Source: Streptosporangiaceae bacterium
Lineage (GTDB): Bacteria > Actinomycetota > Actinomycetes > Streptosporangiales > Streptosporangiaceae
Direction of reading: 5' to 3'
Length of the DNA stretch: 11,555 nt
NCBI GenBank assembly: GCA_030052355.1
Contig: JASIGS010000542.1
Coordinates: 1-11,555 of the forward strand
Both the position numbers and the translations under genes were made by a program. Below are positions 1-6,514 of the stretch, piece by piece; position 1 is the stretch's first letter; each line of letters begins with the position of its first letter. The notes under the pieces are model-generated. The model had not been told where the DNA came from. It saw nothing but the letters and a program-made list of their open reading frames with translations, and did no database searches.

Positions 1-1
1 G

Positions 2-286
2 GCGCTGCGTGCCGGTCTCGGGGCGCATTACCACGTGGGCCCCGGGCTGCGCATGCCCCAGGCCTGTCTCTTCGCGGCAGAGCCAAACCAAGACCCCGAC
101 ACGATCCTCGTCACCATGGGCTCCAGCCCGGTCTCCAGCCGGTTGTTCCGTGCCCAGGTGACACTGTCCCGGCCACCGGGGCAGACCGTCATCCGGATCC
201 GCCCCGGAGGTACCAGTGCCGAGTACCCCATCAACGCGCTGGGCATCGCCAGGAAGATCAGCCATGTCCTGGCATCTACCTGGTGA
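2..286 (+). CDS. Unrecognised protein, C-terminal part (5' end outside window)
   Basis: An open frame enters from the left edge with no stop upstream and ends at TGA 284-286, giving about 94 C-terminal residues. An internal ATG at 35 is unlikely to be the true start because the frame stays open to the edge. Third positions are mostly G or C, as expected for real coding sequence here. The segment is moderately hydrophobic and ends in a run containing the residues GIARKISHVLAS. I see no catalytic motif, cysteine pair or membrane span, and I do not recognise the family. It converges on the dehydratase gene, whose stop lies 36 bp away. Confidence is limited because a shorter frame also exists on the opposite strand. 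Confidence 0.5.
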   Translation, partial: ALRAGLGAHYHVGPGLRMPQACLFAAEPNQDPDTILVTMGSSPVSSRLFRAQVTLSRPPGQTVIRIRPGGTSAEYPINALGIARKISHVLASTW

Positions 287-322
287 GCGCTTGCTCAGGC
301 GGGCGACGCGAAGACCTGTCCG

Positions 323-1303
323 CTAACCGCGCATCAGCGCCGCGAAGGCAACGGGATCGACGTTTCCGCCGGACAGGACCACCACGGTGCGCGGCGCGGC
401 CTTGACTGAGCCCGCGAGCAGCGCGGCGAGCGGCACCGCGCCGCTCGGCTCGACGACGATCTTGAGCCGGGAGAAGCAGAACCGCATCGCCGCCACGATG
501 GCGTCGTCCGGCACCGTGACCACGTCATCGAGCAGGCGCGCGTTCACAGGGAACGTGAGCTCACCGGGCTGCTGGGCCCGCAGGCCGTCGGCGATCGTGG
601 CGGGAGCGGGGATCGTGATCCGGCGGCCAGCGCGGAAGGACTGGCTGGTGTCACTGGCGTCCTCCGGCTCGACGCCTATCACGGACGCCGCCGGCACCAG
701 CCCCTTGACCGCGGTGGCGACTCCGGCCGCGAGCCCGCCGCCGCCCACCGGGACCAAGACGAGGTCGAGGCCGTGACCCGGTGCCATCTGCGCCGCCTGC
801 GCAGCCAGCTCGAGTCCTGTCGTTCCCTGCCCTGCCATGACCTCGTAGTCGTCGAACGGCCGGATAAGGGTCAGCTTGCGATCTGCGGCGATCGAGGCCG
901 CTACCTCCTCGCGACTCTCGCGCTGCGGATCGTAGCGGCGCAGCTCGGCCCCGTAGCCCTCGATAGCCGCCAGCTTGGCCGCAGGCCCGTTGGCCGGAGC
1001 GACGACCACCGCTTCGATGCCCAGCAGGTGCGCGGCCAGCGCGACAGCCGCGCCGTGGTTGCCCGAGGAGTAGGCGACGACACCGCGGCCGCGCTCGTCG
1101 TCGTCTAGCTGGCTCAGCCGGTTATAGGCGCCGCGGAACTTGAACGAGCCGCTGCGCTGGAACATCTCGGCCTTCAGCAGCACGTTCGCGCCGCACTCGC
1201 GGTCGAGCGTGGCGGAGCTGAGCAGCGGAGTCTGGTGCGCCACGCCGCGCAGGCGCGCCGCGGCGGCGTGCACCCGGTCCAGGGTCAGTCCGTCTGCCGG
1301 CAT
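323..1303 (-). CDS. PLP-dependent threonine/serine dehydratase-like enzyme (fold type II)
   Basis: Predicted to carry out PLP-dependent deamination of threonine or serine to a 2-oxoacid plus ammonia in the cytosol; serine/threonine racemisation is possible in this fold. With start 1303 it is 326 aa. Visible family motifs are SGSFKFRGA with the Schiff-base lysine at about K55, the substrate loop SSGNHG at 79-84, the phosphate-binding glycine loop GGGGL at 187-191, an EPSGA segment, and SGGNVD at 311-316. There is no C-terminal ACT regulatory domain, so it resembles the short catabolic or racemase-like forms rather than biosynthetic IlvA. I chose ATG 1303 over ATG 1369 or 1339 because GAGGAG lies 4 nt upstream and the family's N-terminal helix begins there; the extra 22 residues look unlike the family. 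It is divergent from the aminotransferase gene. Exact substrate is not determinable from sequence. Confidence 0.88.
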   Translation of the reverse strand: MPADGLTLDRVHAAAARLRGVAHQTPLLSSATLDRECGANVLLKAEMFQRSGSFKFRGAYNRLSQLDDDERGRGVVAYSSGNHGAAVALAAHLLGIEAVVVAPANGPAAKLAAIEGYGAELRRYDPQRESREEVAASIAADRKLTLIRPFDDYEVMAGQGTTGLELAAQAAQMAPGHGLDLVLVPVGGGGLAAGVATAVKGLVPAASVIGVEPEDASDTSQSFRAGRRITIPAPATIADGLRAQQPGELTFPVNARLLDDVVTVPDDAIVAAMRFCFSRLKIVVEPSGAVPLAALLAGSVKAAPRTVVVLSGGNVDPVAFAALMRG

Positions 1304-1332
1304 GTGTCTCCTCGTCTGGGGTTCATCGTGCA

Positions 1333-1361
1333 GGCCCATGTCTAGCACGCCGGCATGGGCC
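1333..1361. repeat. Inverted repeat in divergent promoter region
   Basis: GGCCCATG at 1333-1340 is repeated in inverted orientation as CATGGGCC at 1354-1361, a perfect 8-bp match with a 13-nt spacer and half-site centres about 21 bp (two helical turns) apart. It lies between the divergent dehydratase and aminotransferase genes and overlaps the longer, less likely dehydratase start. This geometry would suit a dimeric repressor, but no regulator gene is adjacent and GC-rich palindromes arise easily in such genomes. Confidence 0.35.
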
Positions 1362-1378
1362 CGGCCCAACGCCGCTGC

Positions 1379-1384
1379 TAGGGT
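1379..1384 (+). promoter_or_regulatory. -10 box of leaderless promoter for the aminotransferase
   Basis: TAGGGT fits the actinobacterial -10 consensus TAnnnT and ends 9 nt before ATG 1394. Transcription would start around 1391-1394, leaving essentially no 5' leader, which agrees with the absence of a Shine-Dalgarno sequence. No convincing -35 was found. Confidence 0.45.
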
Positions 1385-1393
1385 CCGTACGCT

Positions 1394-2785
1394 ATGCCAG
1401 ACGACATAGGTGACGCCGGAGGCGGCCCGGCCGGCGTCAGCCGCGAGCGGCTACATGAGCTCATAGACCGGGAACGTGCCGCCTACCGCGCCCTGCATCC
1501 GAGGTCGGCCGCCGCTTTCGCCGCGGCGGGCGGTCACCTGCTCGGCGGCGTCCCGATGACCTGGATGCGGATGTGGGCGGGCGGCTTCCCGCTCTACCTG
1601 GACTCGGCGCACGGCGCGCGGCTGACCGACATCGACGGCAACGAGTTCGTCGACTTCTGCCTGGGCGACACCGGGGCGATGGCCGGGCACTCCCCCGGCC
1701 CGGTCCAGGACGCGGTCGCCCGCCGGTACGCCGGGCTGGGCGGGGCCACGACGATGCTCCCGACCGCGGACGCGTCGTGGGTGGGGGCCGAGCTTGCCCG
1801 CCGGTTCGGGGTGCCGCACTGGAGCTTCACCCTGTCGGCGACCGACGCCAACCGGTGGGCGATCCGGCTGGCAAGGCAGCTCACCGGGCGCCCTCGGATC
1901 CTGGTGTTTTCGCACTGCTACCACGGCAGCGTGGACGAGACGTTCATCCTCGCCACGCCCGACGGGCCCCGGTCGCGTGACGGCAACGTCGGCGCTCCGG
2001 TCGATCCTGTGGTGACCACCCGGGTGGTGGAGTTCAACGACGCCGGGGCGCTCGAGCGGGAACTGTCGTTCGGCGACGTGGCGGCCGTGCTGATGGAGCC
2101 CGCGCTCACCAACATCGGCATCGTGCTGCCCTCGCCCGGGTATCTGGCTGCGGTCCGGGAGCTGACCAGGGCGCGCGGGGTGCTGCTGATCAACGACGAA
2201 ACGCACACGTTCAGCGCGGGACCGGGGGGCTGCACCCGGGCGTGGGGACTCGAGCCGGACATCGTGACCATCGGCAAGTCGATCGCCGGGAGCATCCCGG
2301 CCGGCGGATTCGGCCTGTCGGCCTCGCTTGCCGGGCAGATCCTGGCCGACGAGTCTGCCGACCTCGTGGACACCGGCGGCGTAGGCGGGACGCTAGCGGG
2401 GAACGCCCTGTCGGTCGCGGCCATGCGGGCGACGCTGGAGCACGTACTGACCGACGCCGCGTTCGACGGCATGATCGCGGTTGCCACCCGGTACACGGAA
2501 GGGGTCAGATCCGTCCTGGAGTCCAGCCGGCTGCCGTGGACCATCACGCAACTCGGTGCGCGGGCGGAGTACCGGTTCTGCCCGGCGCCGCCGCGCGACG
2601 GCGGCTCGTCGGCCGCCGCCGCGGACACCGACCTCGACGAGTACCTGCACCTCTACCTGGTCAACCGCGGCATCCTGCTGACACCGTTCCACAACATGGC
2701 GCTGATGTGCCCGGACACGACGTTCGCCGACGCGGACGCTCATGTCGCGGTGTTCGATCAGGCAGTGGCCGACCTGCTGCAATAG
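1394..2785 (+). CDS. Class III PLP aminotransferase, glutamate-1-semialdehyde aminomutase-like
   Basis: A 463-aa fold type I PLP enzyme of the ornithine/GSA aminotransferase group, transferring or shifting an amino group on an unknown substrate in the cytosol. The catalytic lysine is K295 in TIGKSIAGSIPAGGFG, and the pyridine-N-binding aspartate is D268 in NDETHTFSAGPGG. The N-terminal DIDGNEFVDFCLGD segment and the cofactor-phosphate region around SATDAN are typical of the group. DETHTF replaces the DEVMTGFR of true GSA aminomutase (HemL), so heme synthesis is not its likely role; it matches a subfamily usually annotated only as aspartate aminotransferase family. No Shine-Dalgarno is seen, but a TAGGGT -10 box lies just upstream. 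The stop is 12 nt before a phosphotransferase gene, implying co-transcription and perhaps a phosphorylated amino compound as substrate (inference). Confidence 0.88.
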   Translation: MPDDIGDAGGGPAGVSRERLHELIDRERAAYRALHPRSAAAFAAAGGHLLGGVPMTWMRMWAGGFPLYLDSAHGARLTDIDGNEFVDFCLGDTGAMAGHSPGPVQDAVARRYAGLGGATTMLPTADASWVGAELARRFGVPHWSFTLSATDANRWAIRLARQLTGRPRILVFSHCYHGSVDETFILATPDGPRSRDGNVGAPVDPVVTTRVVEFNDAGALERELSFGDVAAVLMEPALTNIGIVLPSPGYLAAVRELTRARGVLLINDETHTFSAGPGGCTRAWGLEPDIVTIGKSIAGSIPAGGFGLSASLAGQILADESADLVDTGGVGGTLAGNALSVAAMRATLEHVLTDAAFDGMIAVATRYTEGVRSVLESSRLPWTITQLGARAEYRFCPAPPRDGGSSAAAADTDLDEYLHLYLVNRGILLTPFHNMALMCPDTTFADADAHVAVFDQAVADLLQ

Positions 2786-2797
2786 CAAACTGCTGTC

Positions 2798-3700
2798 GTG
2801 AGCGATCCTGGCCACGTACTCGAAATGCTGGCCGTCCGGCCGCGCAAGGTGGCCGTCCTCAAGGACGCCCCGTTGCAGAACGGCAACTGGCTGGTCGAAA
2901 CGACCGGCGGGCAGCGCCTCGTGCTGCGCCGTTACAACGCCAGCAGCACGCAGCAGGATCTCCGCTACGAGCACTGGGTGCTCGACCATCTCGCCAGCGC
3001 CGGCTGGCCCGTGCCTACCGCGGTCAGCGAGGCTGTCTACTGGCACGGCTGCTGGTGGTGCCTGACCCGGTACGTGCCAGGCGAGGCGGTCAGAACCGAA
3101 GACGCCGGGCAGCGCCGTCGGCGCGGCCGCGACCTGGCCCGGCTGCACCTCGCGCTACGCGGCCTCGACGACCGGATCGGGCAGCGTCCCGGCTGGCGTG
3201 CCCAGCACGAGGCAGTGACCATGCCCGCGACGAACGACTGGGAGGCGTGCGTTCGGGGGCTTGCTTCAGTTAGCCCCCGGCTCGCCTCGTGGGCACAGGC
3301 CGCCGCGGCGCAGACCCATGCTTGCCTCGCAGCCATCGGAGCAGGCGACCTGCCGGTCTTAGTGGTGCACGGCGACTTCGCCGAGTGGAACGTCCACTAC
3401 GAGCACGGACGCCTCGCCGGGGTCATCGACTTCCAGCTCACGCACGTGGATTCGCGGCCCTATGAGCTGGCGATCGCACGAACCCACCGGGCGCCGGAGG
3501 CCATCGATGCCTACCGCGCCGAACTTGCCACGAGCGGCTGGCCGCTCAGCGACCTCGAGGAAGCGGCCATCGTTCCCGTTTACCGGGCCTTCCGCGTCGG
3601 CATGGCCGCCGCCGAAATGGCGGGTGGCCGGGTTACCGGCCGTTATGACCTGGCGATGATCGAACGCCAGCTATCCAGGACCGGCGCGCCCGCGCCCTGA
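2798..3700 (+). CDS. APH/choline kinase-fold phosphotransferase
   Basis: A 300-aa kinase-like phosphotransferase of the aminoglycoside phosphotransferase/homoserine kinase type, predicted to move the ATP gamma-phosphate to a small hydroxylated molecule. The Brenner-type catalytic loop HGDFAEWN carries D193 and N198, and the metal-binding motif IDF carries D211, in the VVHGDF...GVIDF arrangement of the family. The N-lobe segment LVLRRYN corresponds to the ATP-contacting strand, with Arg where many relatives have Lys. The start is GTG, 12 nt after the aminotransferase stop with no clear Shine-Dalgarno, so translation probably depends on the upstream gene. Nothing specifically indicates antibiotic resistance; the neighbour suggests a metabolic kinase, by analogy with the known pairing of hydroxylysine kinase with a class III PLP enzyme. 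The substrate is unknown. Confidence 0.82.
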   Translation: MSDPGHVLEMLAVRPRKVAVLKDAPLQNGNWLVETTGGQRLVLRRYNASSTQQDLRYEHWVLDHLASAGWPVPTAVSEAVYWHGCWWCLTRYVPGEAVRTEDAGQRRRRGRDLARLHLALRGLDDRIGQRPGWRAQHEAVTMPATNDWEACVRGLASVSPRLASWAQAAAAQTHACLAAIGAGDLPVLVVHGDFAEWNVHYEHGRLAGVIDFQLTHVDSRPYELAIARTHRAPEAIDAYRAELATSGWPLSDLEEAAIVPVYRAFRVGMAAAEMAGGRVTGRYDLAMIERQLSRTGAPAP

Positions 3701-3726
3701 CGGACACCCCCTAGGCCCGGTCTAAT
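3697..3726 (+). promoter_or_regulatory. Possible promoter for the tandem P-loop gene
   Basis: CTGACG at 3697-3702 and TCTAAT at 3721-3726 match the -35 (4 of 6) and -10 (5 of 6) consensus with an 18-nt spacer. Transcription would begin near 3733, giving a leader of about 33 nt before ATG 3766. The elements overlap the end of the phosphotransferase gene. Weak evidence; the gene may instead be read through from upstream. Confidence 0.3.
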
Positions 3727-3765
3727 CCAGTTGACCCGCCCACGTTCGTCCACTGGGCTAGGTAG

Positions 3766-5016
3766 ATGCAGGACGACGTGTTCCACGTGCTGTGGGTGTG
3801 CGGCCCCGCGGGAGTTGGCAAGTCGACTGTTTCCTGGCAGTTGTTTACTGAGCTAGCGGACGCGGGAGTCCGGGTGGCCTTTGCCGACACCGATCAGCTG
3901 GGCATGTGCCATCCGGCAGGTGACGACGCTCGGGGCCGGCAGCGGGTCAAACTGGCGAACATCGCTGCGATGATTCCCAACTACCGAGCGGCCGGGGCGC
4001 AGTACGCGATCATCAACGGGGTTATCGACCCGTCAGCCGGCCTGCCAGCACGATCGCTGCCGGGATCGGTGGTGACGATCTGCCGACTGCGCGCCAGCCC
4101 CGAAGAAGTCGAGCGGCGCTTCCTTGCCAGGAGCGACGAGCCGGGCGACGTAACGGGCTGGCTCAGCGAGGTCAGGGAGGAAGCAGTCGGCTTCGATCAC
4201 AGCAGCTTTGCCGATGCTTGCGTGGACACGACCGGCGTGGCACCGGCCGATGTGGCCGCGCTGGTGCGGGATGCGTGCAAGGCCTGGCCGGGTTTCAGCG
4301 CGGACCGAGCCGCGGACCACGCTGCCGACCGCGCCGCAGCACGGACTCAGCGCAGCGATCCGGCCGGGACCGGGGCTGACGGAACGGGCGGACCAGGAGC
4401 CGGGGCCGATGGCGCCGGGGCCCACGGGGACGTCATGCTGATCGCAGGTCCGACCGGAGTGGGCAAGTCGACGATCGGCTTCCGGGTCTACGTCAACCTC
4501 GTAACAGGCCAGCTCGGCGCTGGTTACGTTGACCTGGAGCAAGTCGGCTTCATAAAGCCGGCTCCCGCCGACGCCCTGCAAGTCCATCGTCTCAGGGCTC
4601 GCAACCTCGCGGCGATCTGGCAGAACTACCGTGCTGAGGGAGCGACCCACCTCGTCGCGACGGGGCCGGTCGAGGACCGGGCCGCCTTGCAGGTGTACGC
4701 GGACGAGATGCCGGCAGCCACGGTCAGGCTGTGCCGGCTGCGTGCCGGCCACGATCAGCTGAGCCAGCGGATCGCGTCGCGCGGAGCGGGCGGCAGCTGG
4801 CCGCAGCCGGGAGATCCGCTGCGCGGACAGCCAGCCGACGTGTTGCGGGCAGCCGCGACGCGGGCCGCGCTAGAGGCTGCTGCCCTCGACCGCTCCGGCA
4901 CCGACGGGCTGGTTATCGACACCGACAGGCTGGCCGCAGACGAAACGGCAGACCTGATCGCGCGAGCCGCCGGCTGGCCCGGCCAGCAGAAGGTCCTTCC
5001 GGCCGTAGATACATAA
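3766..5016 (+). CDS. Tandem P-loop NTPase with two kinase-like modules
   Basis: A 416-aa protein containing two copies of a small P-loop NTPase/kinase-like module. Walker A is GPAGVGKST at 13-21 in the first copy and GPTGVGKST at 228-236 in the second. Each copy continues with an acidic strand (DTDQLG at 41-46; DLEQVG at 256-261), an N-x-A-A-x-x-x-N-Y-R-A-x-G-A helix, and a hydrophobic strand ending in CRLRA, so the halves clearly arose by duplication. They are joined by a low-complexity linker at about 178-221 rich in Ala, Gly and Asp. The fold resembles shikimate/gluconate/CPT-type small-molecule kinases, but substrate and activity are unknown. No transmembrane or signal segment is visible. 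A weak AGGT precedes ATG 3766. The gene is 65 bp after the phosphotransferase on the same strand and ends at a hairpin-rich convergent region. Confidence 0.75.
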   Translation: MQDDVFHVLWVCGPAGVGKSTVSWQLFTELADAGVRVAFADTDQLGMCHPAGDDARGRQRVKLANIAAMIPNYRAAGAQYAIINGVIDPSAGLPARSLPGSVVTICRLRASPEEVERRFLARSDEPGDVTGWLSEVREEAVGFDHSSFADACVDTTGVAPADVAALVRDACKAWPGFSADRAADHAADRAAARTQRSDPAGTGADGTGGPGAGADGAGAHGDVMLIAGPTGVGKSTIGFRVYVNLVTGQLGAGYVDLEQVGFIKPAPADALQVHRLRARNLAAIWQNYRAEGATHLVATGPVEDRAALQVYADEMPAATVRLCRLRAGHDQLSQRIASRGAGGSWPQPGDPLRGQPADVLRAAATRAALEAAALDRSGTDGLVIDTDRLAADETADLIARAAGWPGQQKVLPAVDT

Positions 5017-5047
5017 GGCCAAACAGGTCTATAAGGTCCATGCAAGC

Positions 5048-5121
5048 CAGCGAAGCTTGATCTTCCGGTGCCGTGGGTGGGGAGTTCTTACGGCTACCAC
5101 CGTAAGAACTCCCCACCCACG
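5048..5121 (+). repeat. Palindromic repeat element, copy 1
   Basis: A 24-nt flank (5048-5071) followed by a perfect hairpin. The first 32 nt (5048-5079) match 10828-10858 at 26 of 32 alignment columns with one gap, and both copies continue into an inverted repeat. This makes it a probable member of a dispersed palindromic family rather than a one-off terminator. The other copy is degenerate in its arms. Confidence 0.55.
5072..5121. terminator. Perfect 22-bp hairpin, probable bidirectional terminator
   Basis: The arm at 5072-5093 (beginning CGTGGGTGGGG) is the exact reverse complement of 5100-5121, with a 6-nt loop CTACCA. It lies 55 nt past the P-loop gene stop and 76 nt past the helicase stop on the other strand, the usual place for a bidirectional terminator. 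There is no U-tract on either side, which is common for actinobacterial terminators. It also belongs to a palindromic element with a second copy in the window. Confidence 0.7.
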
Positions 5122-5129
5122 AACGAGAA

Positions 5130-5181
5130 GCGAGTACAGCTCGCCTGAAAGTTGCGCTGCGCCGGATCGTGTCACCCGGCG
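5130..5181 (-). terminator. Two further stem-loops after the helicase operon
   Basis: CGCCGG at 5160-5165 pairs with CCGGCG at 5176-5181 around a 10-nt loop. A 4-nt bulge allows four more outer base pairs. A second hairpin, GCGAG at 5130-5134 with CTCGC at 5140-5144, follows. Together they lie 17-68 nt beyond the helicase stop codon. They may assist termination of the minus-strand operon together with the 22-bp hairpin. No U-tract is present. Confidence 0.4.
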
Positions 5182-5197
5182 AACGCAGCTGGGCGGC

Positions 5198-6514
5198 TTA
5201 CCGGACCACCACGCGCCGTTCTGCGAGGTGAGCCATGACCGCCTGGTTGGCTTCCCAGCCATCGGGAAACTTGGCCGGGACGTTCAGGTGGACAGGCTCG
5301 GTGGACGGGTACGCGTCGAGCAGTTCGGGGATGCCGGCCCGCGCCACGACGATGCAGGCGTGCCGGTGCCGCGAGGTGAGCACGCAGAGCCGGCCGGCTT
5401 CGAGGTGGAACGCGGTCGCGTCGTGACGGCCGGACAGCGGATGCAGCACGATCACGACGTCGAACTCCCGGCCCTGCAGGCGGTTGGCCGTATCGACTGC
5501 TATCCCCGCCAGCGCAGGACCGAGCATGGCGCGGATCGCCTTCGCCTGGTCGCGGTGCGCCGTGCCGATCGCGACCCGGTCAGCGGTGACCGGCCTGCCG
5601 TACGGCGCGACCTCGGAGTAAGCGACGCAGCCTCGCTGCAGCACGCGCTCGGCGATAGCCGCGCACGCCAGCACGGCCTCGCTGTCGGTGCGCACGGTGT
5701 GCCGGGCGGGAAGCTCGAAAAGCGCCCAGCCGGTCTGCGCCGCGACCGACAGCGCCTCGTCGACCGGCTCATAGCCGAGCGCCGCGGTGCTGAATTCGAG
5801 CCGCCGCTCGCCCGGCCTGGTCCCGGCCACGAAGCCGTCGAACGGGTAGAACGCTTCGGCTACGACCGGCACGGCCGGGGGCGGCAGCCGCCAGGACACC
5901 GGGAGCTTGCGCACCGGGATGTCGTCGTTGTGCCGCAGCATGACCTCGACCGCGCTCTGCATCGGGTCCCAGGTCAGCCCCGCCCATCTGTCGATGTCGA
6001 CGGTCGAGAACGGGTCGAGCTGGCCAGGATCGCCGACGAACAGCCCGCGCTCGAACCGGCCCCCGATGCGCAGCAGCATGTCCGAGCGCATCTGGTATGC
6101 CTCGTCAAGGACGGCCCACGGCCACAACCCATCCCGCAGCGTCGCCCACTTGGCCGCGGTGGCGACCACGACCTGGCAGCCGGCCAGGTCGCGCACGTCC
6201 GACGACACGGTGAGGTTGGCGTTGCGGCGCACCCGCGCCGACGGCAGGTAGCCCTGGCCGGACAGCCGCCCGACGGGCATGCCGGGCGCCGAGCTGGCCA
6301 GCCGGTCGGCCAGGTCGTCGACCTGCTCGTTGGTCTGCGCGACCACCATGACCGGTTCCCCGGCGCCGGCGAGTGCGAGCGCCGCGCGGACCACGAGCGC
6401 GGACTTCCCGGCGCCGGGCGGCGAGTCGACAACGACCGCCCGGTGACCCGCGTCCAGGTCTGCGAGCACCGAGTCGGCGGCGCTGGCAGCCAGCTCGGCC
6501 GCCCCGATCGTCAC
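5198..6514 (-). CDS. Compact superfamily 1 (UPF1/Dna2-type) helicase
   Basis: A 438-aa ATP-dependent nucleic acid translocase or helicase. Motifs in order: Walker A SPPGAGKS at 31-38 (K37); motif Ia VVAQTNEQ; Walker B LDEA with D137 and E138; motif III GDPGQLDPF at 161-169; motif IV-like SWRLP with R209; motif V TANRLQGREFD from 342; motif VI TSRHRHACIVV from 380. This set and the QGREFD signature point to the UPF1/Dna2/Senataxin branch of SF1. It is short for the branch, with little room for 1B/1C insertions, so it may need partners. Of two in-frame GTG codons (6520 and 6514) I chose 6514: GAGGAG lies 5 nt upstream and the codon forms a GTGA overlap with the preceding stop. It is the last gene of a four-gene operon. 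Helicase activity and polarity are inferred from motifs only. Confidence 0.88.
   Translation of the reverse strand: MTIGAAELAASAADSVLADLDAGHRAVVVDSPPGAGKSALVVRAALALAGAGEPVMVVAQTNEQVDDLADRLASSAPGMPVGRLSGQGYLPSARVRRNANLTVSSDVRDLAGCQVVVATAAKWATLRDGLWPWAVLDEAYQMRSDMLLRIGGRFERGLFVGDPGQLDPFSTVDIDRWAGLTWDPMQSAVEVMLRHNDDIPVRKLPVSWRLPPPAVPVVAEAFYPFDGFVAGTRPGERRLEFSTAALGYEPVDEALSVAAQTGWALFELPARHTVRTDSEAVLACAAIAERVLQRGCVAYSEVAPYGRPVTADRVAIGTAHRDQAKAIRAMLGPALAGIAVDTANRLQGREFDVVIVLHPLSGRHDATAFHLEAGRLCVLTSRHRHACIVVARAGIPELLDAYPSTEPVHLNVPAKFPDGWEANQAVMAHLAERRVVVR

Noticed and set aside
1304..1369. N-terminal extension of the dehydratase to ATG 1369
   Set aside because: No Shine-Dalgarno upstream, and the extra residues do not resemble the family, whereas ATG 1303 has GAGGAG just before it.
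2242..3273. + strand frame spanning the aminotransferase end and phosphotransferase start
   Set aside because: Arg/Gly-rich translation out of frame with two well-supported enzymes.
2798..3700. Aminoglycoside resistance gene
   Set aside because: Only the general APH fold is recognisable. The gene is coupled to a metabolic aminotransferase and no resistance-specific signature or mobile element is present.
3731..3764. TTGACC with TAGGTA as a promoter for the P-loop gene
   Set aside because: The spacing between the two elements is 22 nt, too long for a sigma70-type promoter, and the -10 would almost touch the ATG.
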